From contig CALNHX010002685.1 of NCBI GenBank assembly GCA_940337035.1, forward strand, positions 62,001 to 126,000: a DNA stretch of 64,000 nt, given 5' to 3'. Origin of the DNA: Agriotes lineatus. Its lineage: Eukaryota > Arthropoda > Insecta > Coleoptera > Elateridae. Each line of letters starts with the position of its first letter. The first letter of the stretch is position 1. Positions 10,040 through 20,285 of this stretch are shown here, in pieces. The position numbers were made by a program, and so were the translations under genes. Under the pieces are notes generated by a model that was not told where the DNA came from, made no database searches, and saw nothing but the letters and a program-made list of their open reading frames with translations.

Positions 10040-11450
10040 TTCACTAGAGATGAAAGGCATTTTGTATGATAAAAATTCTTCAAAATTTCTATATTTTCTG
10101 CCCATTCTTCTTTTTTTGTAACTGGAATTATTGCTATGACTTGAGGAGTCCAGATAACTAGATACTATTTCTTTTTATGTATTTGGTGTAAATATTCATG
10201 GTTTTCATTTACCACAAACTGTTGCAGTACCTTATCGTAAGAACAAATATAGCCTTTATCATGTGCAATGATTCCATCAAGTTAGAATTGCGATATTTAA
10301 ATGGATATTTAACTTCCACAAGCTCTTCTTCGTCTACAAGGCCATCTGGGGTGGCCCCAAGGTATCCACACTGATGGAGCCATAGTCCAGCAGATGTCAC
10401 AGGAAGTCCAGTTGCTGCCCCAAATGTTTCTATTGCATTATTTTTATGTTCTCGCACCCACCGAATGGCCTATACTCCATCTAAGTTATATGTGCCTGCA
10501 TAATAAGCGAACTTTATGAAAAAATGTGAAAAATATTTTGCAAAGCAAACCTGGTAGTTTTTTGAAAAGCGATGCAGGGTACCGATTTCTTTTGCAAGCT
10601 GCTAGCACCGTACCGAACGAACTGGCTGTTAAACGAAACCTGCGAATAATTAACCACAAGGGATTTTTTTACTGCCCTATGGTTTACTCAAATATAGTTA
10701 TTGCTTAGGAGAAACATTCACTTTTTGTTCAAAATAACTAATTTTTTCAGATATATTTTGATATTCTGCGAAGAAAATTATATAACTAATCTGCGGAACA
10801 ATAATATCTTCCGGTGCAGTAAGTCTAGGTGCTAGAAGCCAACTGAATCCTACCACCCCTCCAAACGAATCAAATTTTTCTCTAAGCGTTTCGATCTCTT
10901 CCTTGGTAACACTTCTCTTTGAAGCTCGATATTCCTTAGACGGCAAAAACAATTCATCGATTGTTCTCACGTTTTCATCAAGTGCTTTGGATTGTTTAGG
11001 CACTGACCAGCTACATGACTGGTCTGTAACTGATGTATTGTAATGGGCAAATAGTGCCAGTGCAGCAACATGATGACATGAAACTTGTCCACGAGGACAT
11101 GTGCAAGAAGTTGAGGTTATGTTTTTGTCTTCATCGAGGAAGATCTACAAAGTAAAAATATATACTTAGTATTCGTTACTGCTTAGAGTCCATCTGAAGC
11201 AGCAATCAGTATTTTAAATAATTATACTTTTTAAGCTAAAATGTATCTTACCTGAACATTGTATCGCTTATCTTTCATGCTTGCGTGTACTGTACCATTT
11301 ACCATTTAATAATGAATTGAAAAAGAAGACACTATTCAATTCAGCAGTATTGGCAGTATCCAATATGAAAGACAGTTGCCTGGAGGCTATCCAAGAATGT
11401 CCATAAAACGCTTTCCAGAGGCGAGCGTTTCCTTTCCAGAAACTTTCCAT
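10040..11450 (-). pseudogene. SWIM zinc finger + YqaJ-like nuclease protein (ISL2EU companion type)
   Basis: Reading leftward, an exon ending MKDKRYNVQ near 11255 is joined across a GT...AG intron (about 11,146-11,251) to IFLDEDKNITSTSCTCPRGQ, whose CxC...CHH pattern is a SWIM zinc finger. Linker sequence runs to about 10,700. After a frame change, RRFRLTASSFGTVL and CKRNRYPASLFKKLPG appear, then a TYNLDGV block with an in-frame TAG near 10,474. The YqaJ core follows: GYLGATPDGLV and VEVKYPFKY, the D...ExK nuclease signature. A C-terminal tail continues to about 10,040. YqaJ-domain companions are reported for ISL2EU-type elements, so I infer one element with the convergent transposase at 8.8-9.6 kb. 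It is a pseudogene, with at least one stop and frame changes. Confidence 0.7.
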
Positions 11451-11459
11451 TTGAAAATA

Positions 11460-12919
11460 TATTTTTTGGAACTTTTCCTTATTGCCATTCTCTAGCGTGC
11501 TTTTAAAACTTTCTTTAGTGCAACAAAAGTTATTAAATTCGTCCTACATTTTAAATGCGGCATATGCCGCGGGTTTCAGCTAGTGTATATAAGATAATAT
11601 GGTAACGGTGTTTTACGGAGTGAGCGTCTCAAAGAGCACGTGCCGAAGTATCGATAAGGGCGTCGGTCCCTTTGTATGATCTTATGTCTTTAGTATGAGA
11701 GCCATGCTTAACTTCTTATAGTACATAATTGATTTCATTAGCAGTTTTGATTATTCTTATGTGCAAAGGAAGTCATTTTTATCTGCTTTTTCTTCCCGCT
11801 ACGAAGCTGTTAGTATTTTTACGTTTCTGTTGTTTTTGATCAAAGGGTTGTACTACAACTGATCTTCCTATTTTAGCGTTGAAATAATATGACGTGGACG
11901 TCGACATCATATTAGTGTAGTTTATCACACTAGGATTCCACTATTATAATCCACATCAGAACAGTTTAGTTTCAGTTAGGATCAATTAGTTTAGGTTAGT
12001 TTAGTAGTCGCAGCACACAAATAGATACACATTAAAGAAATCGATGAAATTTCAAAATGCCATGTACCTACGTGCGTATAACATGCTCAATAAATCAGAC
12101 AATGGTTAGTTTATTACAGTACCTGAACGCAATTTAGCAGTTTTTATGACAGCAGTTAAAGAGCTAATGACCTTAATGAAAAGGAAATGACTAGAGGCTG
12201 TAAATTTTAACACATCTTATGCTAAGCTAGGGAAGTAATAAGAAATATTAATCTGGCGTTCTCAGTATTTTTCAATGCGTTCTAACTCCGCTCCTTTTCT
12301 CCACCTAAATTCTAATGAAATTATTCCTGTGGAACAAACGCCTGAATACGACACTCAACTTGAAGTATTAATTATACAAAATTCAAAACCATGTCCGTAT
12401 GTCGTTTATCTAGAAGTTCGTTTTAACAGAACAGTTTTCCTGCCCTAAATTACATAAACATGGAAAAAGTGTCGACGAGCATTCTAAATGGGTTAAATCG
12501 TATGTAATATTATTCGTGGTTTATCCAATTCGGCTGAACATCCCGGGAGATAACCTGTAAATTTTGTTTTTCAACCTACGGTGGGAGATCACAAAATCAC
12601 ACAAATCAAACACCTTCTTAATGTTCGATAAATCGACAAATAAATTTAAAAAAAAAACTTTATACCAAAATAGTTATGGTGGATCTTACCAAGAACCAGT
12701 TTATGGTCTGTCCTCACATTTGCATATATTAGTGCCCGTACATTTGAAATGAGTGAAAACTATAACTCTATTTGATATGGTATAGCCGCTGTGATTTTCT
12801 ACTGGAGTTTATGTTTCAAATAAGTGTGAAATCGGCGTTATTGATCCTTGGGTTCGTATGGACACAAAATTCAACCTAGTTTTAATTAAAACGCTGTTTC
12901 GAGCAAGCGAGTGGTATAT
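11460..12919. other. No gene recognised
   Basis: Contains an imperfect palindrome near 11,888-11,915 (ATATGACGTGGACGTCGACATCATAT-like) and short frames without motifs. It separates the YqaJ pseudogene from the Gypsy LTR. The sequence just left of 12,920 should be the displaced 3' continuation of the LINE that the Gypsy element entered, but I could not recognise LINE protein there. Confidence 0.4.
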
Positions 12920-13536
12920 TGTTACGTTTTTAACGTTCGGGCTATTTAAAATTATACGACAAACATGGGTTCAAATGTTTATTTACACAATGAATTACTA
13001 CGATTATTGTTTACAAGCACATGCGAGAATTATCAAGCAGATTACAAATTAATTCAAGCACTAACGACTATCGGTACACGTACTTCTATTACATACGGAT
13101 TTATTTATATCACTCTTAAACACTAACGATTATATATTTATTTATCTGGTCATCTATTTCTAACAACTATTATTATTTATTACTTCACGAGAGATTATGT
13201 ACACGCGGTTATTTATATGGGGGCTTCTAACAAGCCTCGACGTGAGTTCGAACTGCCGCAGAATTATTTCAGAACTGCCCTGCGGGTCCGACGGCCGGGT
13301 ATTTATATGGCCAATAATTTCCCTCCAGAAGCTTCCAGACAGTCCCGACACTCACTAGAAACTCCAGATAAAAGCATGACGCATCTGACCTCGGCCGCGC
13401 GTGAGTCACGCACTGCACCTGGCTCCAGATTTATCCGAAAGTCTGGAACTCTGTGACACATCACACCTGCTCCGGCCGGCAGCCTCTGAATCACCCGCGC
13501 ACATCTGCTCTCAAGGCCGTTCTTGCGTTCGTTACA
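12920..13536 (-). repeat. Gypsy 3' LTR (617 bp)
   Basis: In element orientation it starts TGTAACGAACG at 13,536 and ends CGTAACA at 12,920. It aligns with the right LTR over several blocks but is about 77 bp longer and diverged, including in the section carrying GTTCGAACTGCC. The unequal lengths mean the LTR pair is not freshly inserted or has been rearranged. The 1007-codon frame runs about 230 bp into this LTR. Confidence 0.75.
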
Positions 13537-16326
13537 CTGCCCCCGCCTTAGATCGTTCTGTCCCAGAACGAGTTGCGTCGGGTGCCTGTCTTCTCGCTCT
13601 TGTGGGGGTCCGATGGCGGTACTTGCAGGCGGTGCCCTTCTTGCACATGGACTGGTTGAGGAAGCAGCAGCCCACCGTGGTCTCCAGGCTTCGCAACAGC
13701 ACACCTCGATCTGGACGCCGGTTGTCTCTTGTACTGCCGATCGGTAGGCCATCAGGAACAGGTGCATGTACTGGCCCCAGTCGCGCGGATGCTCGGAAAC
13801 GCCCTTGGACAGATGCTTCTCCATGGTTCCGTTCATCCTTTCTACCATGCCGTCCGATTGAGTATGGAGGGCAGTGGTCCGGGTCTTGCGTATCCCCAGT
13901 AGCTTACAGACGTTCCGGAACGGTCCAAACTCGAAATTCCGGCCCTGGTCGGAATGTAACTCCAGGGGGACTCCAAAACGGCTGAAGCACTCCTTCACCA
14001 GAACATCAGCGACAGTACCGGTCTCTTTCTTCGGAACGGCGTACGCTTCGGGCCATTTGGTGAAGTGGCCCATGCACACCAAGATGTATTTATTTCCCGC
14101 TTCGGTTTCGGGGCATGGTCCGGCGATGTCAATGGCTATACCCTCGAACGGACCACCGACGTTGTACTGCCACCTCGGAGCTCTACGTCTTCCAACAGGT
14201 CCGTTTCCCGTAGCGCATGCTTCGCACCTCCGGCACCACTCTCGGACGTCACCTTTGCAGCTTGCCCCGTAGAACCTTTCTTGGACCTCTTGCAACGTCT
14301 TCTTCAATCTGAAGTGTCCTCCAGAGGAGCAATCATGCAGGTAGCGCAAAACCTCGGCTACTCTACTCCTTGGAACCATCGATCGTGATCTCGTTGCCCT
14401 ACTGTCCTCATCTTCCAAGATTCTGGTCAGGACGTTGCCGTCCAGCTGCAAGAAGTCCCATTGCGCCCAATAAGCCTCCACTGTTGCGTTGGTGGCGGGG
14501 ACCTCCTGCCAGGTAGGTCGACGGCCATCTTGCTTCCAGGCTATAACCGCGCCTAAGTCGGGGTTGTTCTCCTGGCTACTCTGCAACTCGTCTGGCTCCC
14601 ATGAGTCGTCGACCACAGTGGTACGATTAATGGGTACCGCACGACTCTCCAATCTCGAACAGTGGCCGCAGTCCGCAGGGCAAGGCCTCTTAGATAACGC
14701 ATCGGCGTTGCGGTGGACTGTGCCAGGTCGATGACTTATTCCCAAGTCGAACTCTTCTAGGCGCTCGATCCACTCAGCCACCTGTCCTTCAGGGTTCTCG
14801 CACTGCAGCAGCCATCTCAGAGCAGGATGGTCGGTCCTCAGCAAGATTCTTTTGCCAAACTCAACTGATTTATGTTTTCCTACGTCAGTACGGCCGCTGG
14901 GATGATCTCCGCACTCGACGATGTCCTGGTACCGGGCCACCAAATCTTCTATCTTCTTCCGTTTTCGTTGGCTCATGCCCCTTCCCAGTATTGGGTTCCT
15001 CCTGACGGTTGCCAGTTCCCTGCTGACGTTCATCATCCTTACTGGGACCCCAAGCCCAGTCTTCATCAACGTCTTCCCTACCAGGATACCATGAGTGAGC
15101 TTCTTGCCACCATCAGGCTCGACCACGCGCACCACGTTGCCCCGGAGATCGCCATCCAGGTATGCATCCACGACCCTCTCGGTTCGTCCTTGCAGAGTAA
15201 CATCTTCCGCCCATACCACTTGTGCCGCGATCTCTCCTCTTGGGTGTCGGGAAAGCTCCTCCCCACCCACGTGCAACTCGCCGCGTCTCAGGTCCAAAGC
15301 GCACTCACACTTATCCACAACATCCATTCCCAGGATGCACTCGTCCGCAATGTCAGCATAATCGGGCTCAACCACGCGCACCACGTTGCTCCGGAGATCG
15401 CCATCCAGGTATGCATCCACGACCCTCTCGGTTCGTCCCTGCGGAATAACATCTTCCGCCCATACCACTTGTGCCGCGATCTCTCCTCTTGGGTGTCGGG
15501 AAAGATCCTCCCCACCCACGTGCAACTCGCCGCGTCTCAGGTCCAAAGCGCACTCACACTTATCCACAACATCCATTCCCAGGATGCACTCGTCCGCAAT
15601 GTCAGCATAATCGGGCTCAACCACGCGCACCACGTTGCTCCGGAGATCGCCATCCAGGTATGCATCCACGACCCTCTCGGTTCGTCCCTGCAGAATAACA
15701 TCTTCCGCCCATACCACTTGTGCCGCGATCTCTCCTCCTGAGTGTCGGGAAAGCTCCTCCGCACCCACGTGCAACTCGCCGCGTCTCAGGTCCAACAACA
15801 GAGACCGAACTCTTCCATTTATTTTCCCATCAAGCTTTTGGACTACTTCCTCTTCTGCGGTTTCCAGCTCTTCCTGCCCGACCTTCAGCTCTTCTCGTGC
15901 TTTCTGCCCTGCTTCCAGCTGTTCCCTAAGATCCTCTTGTGCTTTTTCTGCCTTCTTTCGACCGGATCGCAATTCTTCCCTAAGCTCATCCTTGAGGTTT
16001 TCTCGAGTGGCTTTCAATTTTTCCTCAAGTTTTTGGACTGCTTTCTCTTGCTCGGCCTTCAGCCATTCCTTAAGTGCTTTCGCGGCTTCCTCTGCCTTAT
16101 CTTGTGCCTTCTTTTGGCCGGCTTTCAATTCTTCCTGGCCAACTTGGATCTCTTTCTTAAGTTCCTCCTGTGCTTTTTCCGCTTTCTCTTGCCCAGCTTG
16201 GATCTCTTTCCTAAGATCCTCTTGTGCTTTTTTCGCCTTGTCCTGGCTAACTTGCATCAGTTGCAAAAGTTGGCTTAATTGGGCTTCCATTTTGCTGCTT
16301 TGAGATCTCGTCAAAGGCATGCACAA
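13303..16326 (-). CDS. Gypsy gag-pol-derived polyprotein, 1007 codons, RT core deleted, protease triplicated
   Basis: Residues 1-175 are a heptad-like, Lys/Glu/Gln-rich coiled coil made of repeated KAEKAQEELKKEIQ-type units, a gag-like N-terminus. Residues 177-404 are 2.7 in-frame copies of an 83-residue unit containing CILGMDVVDK and LDLRRGELHVG, the C-terminal part of a Gypsy aspartic protease. A short RT N-terminal scrap follows (LVARYQDIVE). It jumps directly to RNase H (LRTDHPALRWLL about 490, RPGTVHRNADALSKRP about 535), skipping the RT palm. Integrase follows with the HHCC finger (about 655-705) and core Asp in AIDIAGP about 731, Asp in HSDQGRNFE about 792, Glu in MVERMNGTM about 828. 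After about 860 the frame departs from integrase and runs into the LTR. It cannot reverse-transcribe on its own. The open frame despite these changes is unusual. Confidence 0.8.
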   Translation of the reverse strand: MCMPLTRSQSSKMEAQLSQLLQLMQVSQDKAKKAQEDLRKEIQAGQEKAEKAQEELKKEIQVGQEELKAGQKKAQDKAEEAAKALKEWLKAEQEKAVQKLEEKLKATRENLKDELREELRSGRKKAEKAQEDLREQLEAGQKAREELKVGQEELETAEEEVVQKLDGKINGRVRSLLLDLRRGELHVGAEELSRHSGGEIAAQVVWAEDVILQGRTERVVDAYLDGDLRSNVVRVVEPDYADIADECILGMDVVDKCECALDLRRGELHVGGEDLSRHPRGEIAAQVVWAEDVIPQGRTERVVDAYLDGDLRSNVVRVVEPDYADIADECILGMDVVDKCECALDLRRGELHVGGEELSRHPRGEIAAQVVWAEDVTLQGRTERVVDAYLDGDLRGNVVRVVEPDGGKKLTHGILVGKTLMKTGLGVPVRMMNVSRELATVRRNPILGRGMSQRKRKKIEDLVARYQDIVECGDHPSGRTDVGKHKSVEFGKRILLRTDHPALRWLLQCENPEGQVAEWIERLEEFDLGISHRPGTVHRNADALSKRPCPADCGHCSRLESRAVPINRTTVVDDSWEPDELQSSQENNPDLGAVIAWKQDGRRPTWQEVPATNATVEAYWAQWDFLQLDGNVLTRILEDEDSRATRSRSMVPRSRVAEVLRYLHDCSSGGHFRLKKTLQEVQERFYGASCKGDVREWCRRCEACATGNGPVGRRRAPRWQYNVGGPFEGIAIDIAGPCPETEAGNKYILVCMGHFTKWPEAYAVPKKETGTVADVLVKECFSRFGVPLELHSDQGRNFEFGPFRNVCKLLGIRKTRTTALHTQSDGMVERMNGTMEKHLSKGVSEHPRDWGQYMHLFLMAYRSAVQETTGVQIEVCCCEAWRPRWAAASSTSPCARRAPPASTAIGPPQEREDRHPTQLVLGQNDLRRGQCNERKNGLESRCARVIQRLPAGAGVMCHRVPDFRINLEPGAVRDSRAAEVRCVMLLSGVSSECRDCLEASGGKLLAI
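13537..13550 (-). other. Polypurine tract of Gypsy element
   Basis: In element orientation AAGGCGGGGGCAG lies directly before the 3' LTR start TGTAACG, as expected for the plus-strand primer. Confidence 0.6.
15115..15797 (-). repeat. In-frame 249-bp tandem triplication within the protease region
   Basis: Direct repeats with a period of exactly 249 bp (83 codons) begin near 15,115, 15,364 and 15,613; the third is partial. Copies differ at a few positions (for example CTTGCAGAGTAAC, CTGCGGAATAAC, CTGCAGAATAAC). The multiple-of-three period keeps the long frame open. Each unit includes the protease block CILGMDVVDK but not a clear catalytic DTG motif. Confidence 0.9.
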
Positions 16327-16449
16327 TACTCACTTCAATTTATTTATCTGACCGTCGTTTTATCGGTACTTGTTAAATAATTTATTTATTTAATGTTTGT
16401 TCAATAATTTTCTTATAGCCCCCGGTACAAAACCTCACACCGACACCAC
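16327..16449 (-). other. Gypsy leader with primer-binding-site candidate
   Basis: Untranslated leader between the 5' LTR and the polyprotein start. In element orientation, one base after the LTR it reads TGGTGTCGGTGTGAGG. A TGG start next to the LTR is typical for a tRNA-primed binding site, but I cannot name the tRNA. Confidence 0.45.
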
Positions 16450-16989
16450 TGTTACGTTCTTAACGTTCGGGCTATTCAAAATTATACGACAAACATGGGT
16501 TCAAATATTTATTTACACACTATTGGATTAATTATTACGATTATTGTTATTTACAAGCACTAACAAACTATCAAGCAGATTACAAATTACTTTTAAACTA
16601 CGGCACTATTTCTAACAACTATTTATATCACTCTTAAACACTAACGATGTATTTCTACTACATCCGGATTTATTTATTTCACGCGTTTTATTTATCTGGG
16701 AGCTCGCCGCTCTGATGTTGAATACGAACTGCCCTACAGGTCTGAAAGCCGCCCATTTATATTTCACTGGGGAGATTCCAGAATCCTCGCGAATGCACTC
16801 CGGCATTCGCAGGTGTTGTTCTCGTAAGCGAGCGTGAGTCATTCAGTACACCTGGTTCTAGGGCGCTTCCCGAGCATTCGACCGCTGTGACTCATATTTC
16901 TGCAGCCGCCTCGAGAAGCTCTGGAACGCTCGCGTATTAATCGCCAAGGCTGCTGACTCATTCATCCCTCGGCCCTCAGGATCGTAACA
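16450..16989 (-). repeat. Gypsy 5' LTR (540 bp)
   Basis: In element orientation it starts TGTTACGATCC at 16,989 and ends CGTAACA at 16,450. It matches the left LTR in order over its length with indels. The last codons of the interrupted LINE frame (to 16,976) are read into this LTR, marking the insertion point at 16,989/16,990. Confidence 0.75.
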
Positions 16990-19183
16990 GTATCATTGAG
17001 TATTGTTTTATTTCATGTGGAATGCCATTGTAGGCGGTTACAGCATTGTACACAAAGGATCGCCGAAACATAGCTGTGGAGTGTTGTGGAATGTTTAAAC
17101 CTGAACAACGTAAGTTTAACCCATGCAAATGTGTTCTTGTTATTAGTTTATCAAACAGATAACTAGGATTTTGTTTTAGTAATATGGAATGTGTTAGACA
17201 TGCAAGGTGATACAATCGTCTGTGTTCCATTTTGAGCCATTTGATATTATTGTAATAAGGAGTAATGTGTTGACGTCTGTTTATTTTTAACGCAAAACGA
17301 ACACAACTATTTTGTAAAATTTGTATTCTCTTTTTAGTTTCAACATCAATACAGGGACCATAGACTACATCACAGTAATCAAACAATGATAAAATGAGAG
17401 CCTCTGATAATATCAATATTAAATTCTTTGACAGCAGGCTTTTTTGAGAATATAACATTTTCAATGTAGCATAGGCTCGTTGTAATACTTTATTAATATG
17501 CGTTTTCAATCTCAGATCTGTGTCAATTACTAAGCCCAAAGTCCTGCATTCGGCAAGAACGGGCAATAGTTTGCCGTTCATTTTCACCTGAAAGTTTTGA
17601 TCTTTGTCTTTGCCAAATAACATGACAAACGATTTCTTTGTATTGATTTTTAATTGCAATTTTGTTGAAAAATTAAATATAGAGTCTAAGTCACTGTTTA
17701 AGTTATTAATTATATGATCATTAGCATGAGGAAAAGAAAAAAGAAGCTGCGTATCATCAGCATAGCAGTGCATATCCACAAACTTAACTTTTTCGCAAAG
17801 GTCAGCGGTATATATACAAAACAGTAACGGTCCAAGCACACTCCCCTGAGGTACGCCCTTAACCACAGCAAGGGATGCCGATACTTTGGCATCTAATTTC
17901 ACACTTTGTGTTCTATTGCTTAAATAGCTTTTTACAAATTTAATCGAATTTTGATCAAAATTATGATATTCCAGCTTAGCACAAAGGACCTCATGATTAA
18001 TAGTATCAAATGCCTTGCTGTAGTCAAGTAAAACCAAGATTGAAGTTTTTCCTTTATCACATGCGTTAATAATTTCATCGGTAATATGAAGTAAAGCGGT
18101 GGTTGTGCTGTGTTGGCGCCTAAAACCCGATTGTATGTTTGGTATTATATTGCATTTATCCAAATAAGAACGGAATTGCAGGTCGACTATTTTTTCTAGT
18201 ACTTTTGATAACGTTGGTAAGATACTTATGGGTCTAAGGTCATTATATTCTTTAGGATCTTTGTTCTTACACAACGGAGTTACAAGGGCTTCCTTCCAGA
18301 CTTGAGGAACAACTGCATTAACAAAACAATAATTGATTACATGTTCAAGGTGTTCAGATATAAGGGGAATGCATAATTTTATCATTTTTAAATTTATACA
18401 ATCAACACCAATAGCATTCGATCTAAGCTGATTGATTATTTTATTAATTTCATCGGCCGTTGTTTGCTCAAACGAAAATGCATATTTGGTGTTTTTTGAT
18501 TTAGTTTTGTAATGTTCAATAATTTCATCAGTTTTAGGAAAATCAGGGAATGAGGTAGAATTAATAAAGTAATTGTTGATAGCTTCAACATCAGCTAGAT
18601 TTTCGGGCACACGCGCTTCATATTTTTTATTAATATTAAGTGATTTAAGAGTTTTCCATAAAGTTTTAGATTGATTTTGCCTTGAAACGTATTCTATGAA
18701 AGCTTTTTTTTCCCTTTTAATTGCGCCTGTTGTATAATTTCTTAGAGTGACATAATAATCCCTATCAGAAGGAAGCCCGGTCTTTTTTGCTTTAGTACGT
18801 GCTCGATCCCACAATTTTATCATTTGCCTTACAACATCAGTCAACCACGGCGCAGGTGGTTTTCTTACTCGCACTGTTCTCAAAGGAGCATGCATGTCCA
18901 TTACCTCTATTATTTGTTTGTTTAGAAAATTAAGCTTTGAATCAATGTCATTGTAATAATAAAGCATGAACCACGGCCTCCTAACCAAGTCAGACGCAAA
19001 ATCATCGTAAATAAAGTAAACCTGCCTATCTTGTTTTGTGTTCAGTATTACTCTGGCTCGTACCATTCTGTGGTCACTAATGTTAATACGGTTGAGAACC
19101 GTTACGTCAAGAATTATGCACCTGTAGTCTGAAATTATAAAATCAATTTCGTTTCTAGTGTTACCATCAGGGCTCTGCCATGT
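16976..19183 (-). pseudogene. Jockey/CR1-type LINE reverse transcriptase, C-terminally truncated
   Basis: Frame open from about 19,183, first Met at 19,066, about 696 codons from there. RT blocks in order: LRPISILPTLSKVLEKIV, QSGFRRQHSTTTAL, LLDYSKAFDTINHE (motif A Asp), VVKGVPQGSVLGPLLF (motif B), MHCYADDTQLL (catalytic YADD), RTLGLVIDTDLRL, then a thumb region and a Leu/His-rich C-terminal part. The catalytic residues are intact. The last expected residues after GIPHEIKQYSM are lost to the Gypsy insertion. The N-terminal 12 or so residues belong to the RTE-type endonuclease. It could have been a working RT before the insertion. In LINEs this enzyme primes on nicked chromosomal DNA. Confidence 0.85.
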
Positions 19184-20230
19184 TCATTTCCTGTTCTCTT
19201 TTTTGTTAAAAAAGGTATTCATTACTTTTAACTGTTGTTCTTCAAGAAAATTTACTAGTGTTTGGCCTCTGTTATTACGAGTTCCTATGCCATACGTTCC
19301 AGTACATGTCTCGCCGCTCTGATGCTTTCCTACTGTTGCGTTAAAATCGCCAGTATCAGTATGTAATATGTTTTATTTTCATTTATTGCCTTGTCTAAAT
19401 CTTCGTAAAGTTGCTCTATTTCATGATGAGGGTGTGTTGATGTAGGTGCATATACCTGTATAACCTTTAAACAGTATCTACTAGATAGTTTAATGGTGAT
19501 ATGTATAACTCTTGATGAAATGGCAACAGTAGAGCGAGTATATGCAACTAGCCTTTGATGCACTAAGAAACCCACTCCGTTCCTGTTCTCATTTCCTTCG
19601 TTTTCTCCGTTGTAATAAAACACATTTCCAGTCTTCAATGTCAATAGTTCTTCTTCTTTTCTTTTTACTTCGCTTAGTCCCCGAATGTCCCATTTAACAT
19701 TCTGTAATTCATCTTCTAGTTGTATTAGTCTGTCTTCTGAGCGGAGTGATCTACAATTCAATGTGCAAATGTTCAGTTCGGTACGGCGTTTTATTCTGTT
19801 ACTTCTTAACAATATAGATTTCTTGCTCCCCCCATATTCCTTGGAGCAGACTGGCGTTTTTTCGTCAGTGTGGGATTCCGAGCGTTTCGATCGACCCACC
19901 TGGGGACATTTTTCAGGAATGGACATTTTTAATTAAGTGTGCTGGGGGTTCTTAGCCGATACTCTACCACGCTGGCCATTGCGGGTTGGTAGAGGGTTTA
20001 GGGATAGTAGGAGGGACATACTCAGAAGTGGGTAGGATTTAGGTTGGGACGTGGTTCCCTCTTAGGTTATAGGAGGCAGGAGAGAACCACGGCTCGCATG
20101 GGCAGGGCCGCTTCCCTGAAGTAAACCTATCCTTCACTGGCTTTGCTCTACCTGCTACCTTCCTAATAATAATTAGTGAGACCAAACTGATATTTTCACA
20201 TTTTATGCATACGCATAAGACCCATCCCAT
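16990..20230 (-). mobile_element. Chimeric LINE: RTE-type endonuclease joined to Jockey/CR1-type RT
   Basis: In the direction of reading, a GC-richer 5' region (about 20,230-19,930) precedes an APE-type endonuclease in three frames (19,926-19,184). A long reverse-transcriptase frame follows, cut by the Gypsy element at 16,990. The endonuclease ends in SDHRMVRARVILNTK, an RTE-style boundary. The next residues (FIYDDFASDLVRRPWF, then PAPWLTDVVRQM) are typical of insect Jockey-type proteins. The switch happens in frame near 19,030. Confidence 0.7.
19184..19926 (-). pseudogene. APE-type LINE endonuclease, RTE-like, two frameshifts
   Basis: The first frame (19,926 to about 19,350) contains ICTLNCRSLRSEDRL, GLSEVKR (catalytic Glu region) and the FYYNGENEGNENRNGVGFLV block. 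The frame then shifts and continues as DFNATVGKHQSGETC. It shifts again near 19,184 to SPDGNTRNEIDFIISDYR and ISDHRMV (catalytic SDH). All hallmark blocks of APE/RTE-clade endonucleases are present. Upstream Met at 19,926 opens with a Lys/Ser-rich stretch. Two frameshifts make it inactive as one protein. Confidence 0.75.
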
Positions 20231-20285
20231 TCAAAGATAAATACATGGTAGATTACAAAAACTAATAAGTGAAACAGACTTACCA

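Larger units (their letters stand above)
12920..16989 (-). mobile_element. Ty3/Gypsy LTR retrotransposon, internally deleted, about 4.07 kb
   Basis: Two LTRs beginning TGTTACG share long blocks (for example AACGTTCGGGCTATT and ACGACAAACATGGGTTCAAA). Between them is a minus-strand gag-pol-like frame in protease, RNase H, integrase order, which is the Gypsy order. A purine-rich tract abuts the 3' LTR and a TGG-starting primer-site candidate abuts the 5' LTR. The flanks read GATAC|LTR and LTR|ATATA in element orientation, so only a weak 3-of-4 target duplication is visible. At the right border it interrupts the coding region of the LINE at 16,990-20,230, so it is younger than that LINE. It is non-autonomous because the RT core is missing. 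Confidence 0.85.

Noticed and set aside
14872..15741. 289-codon plus-strand frame and other frames antisense to the Gypsy polyprotein
   Set aside because: They lie opposite the 249-bp triplication and the coiled coil; motifs are found only on the minus strand.
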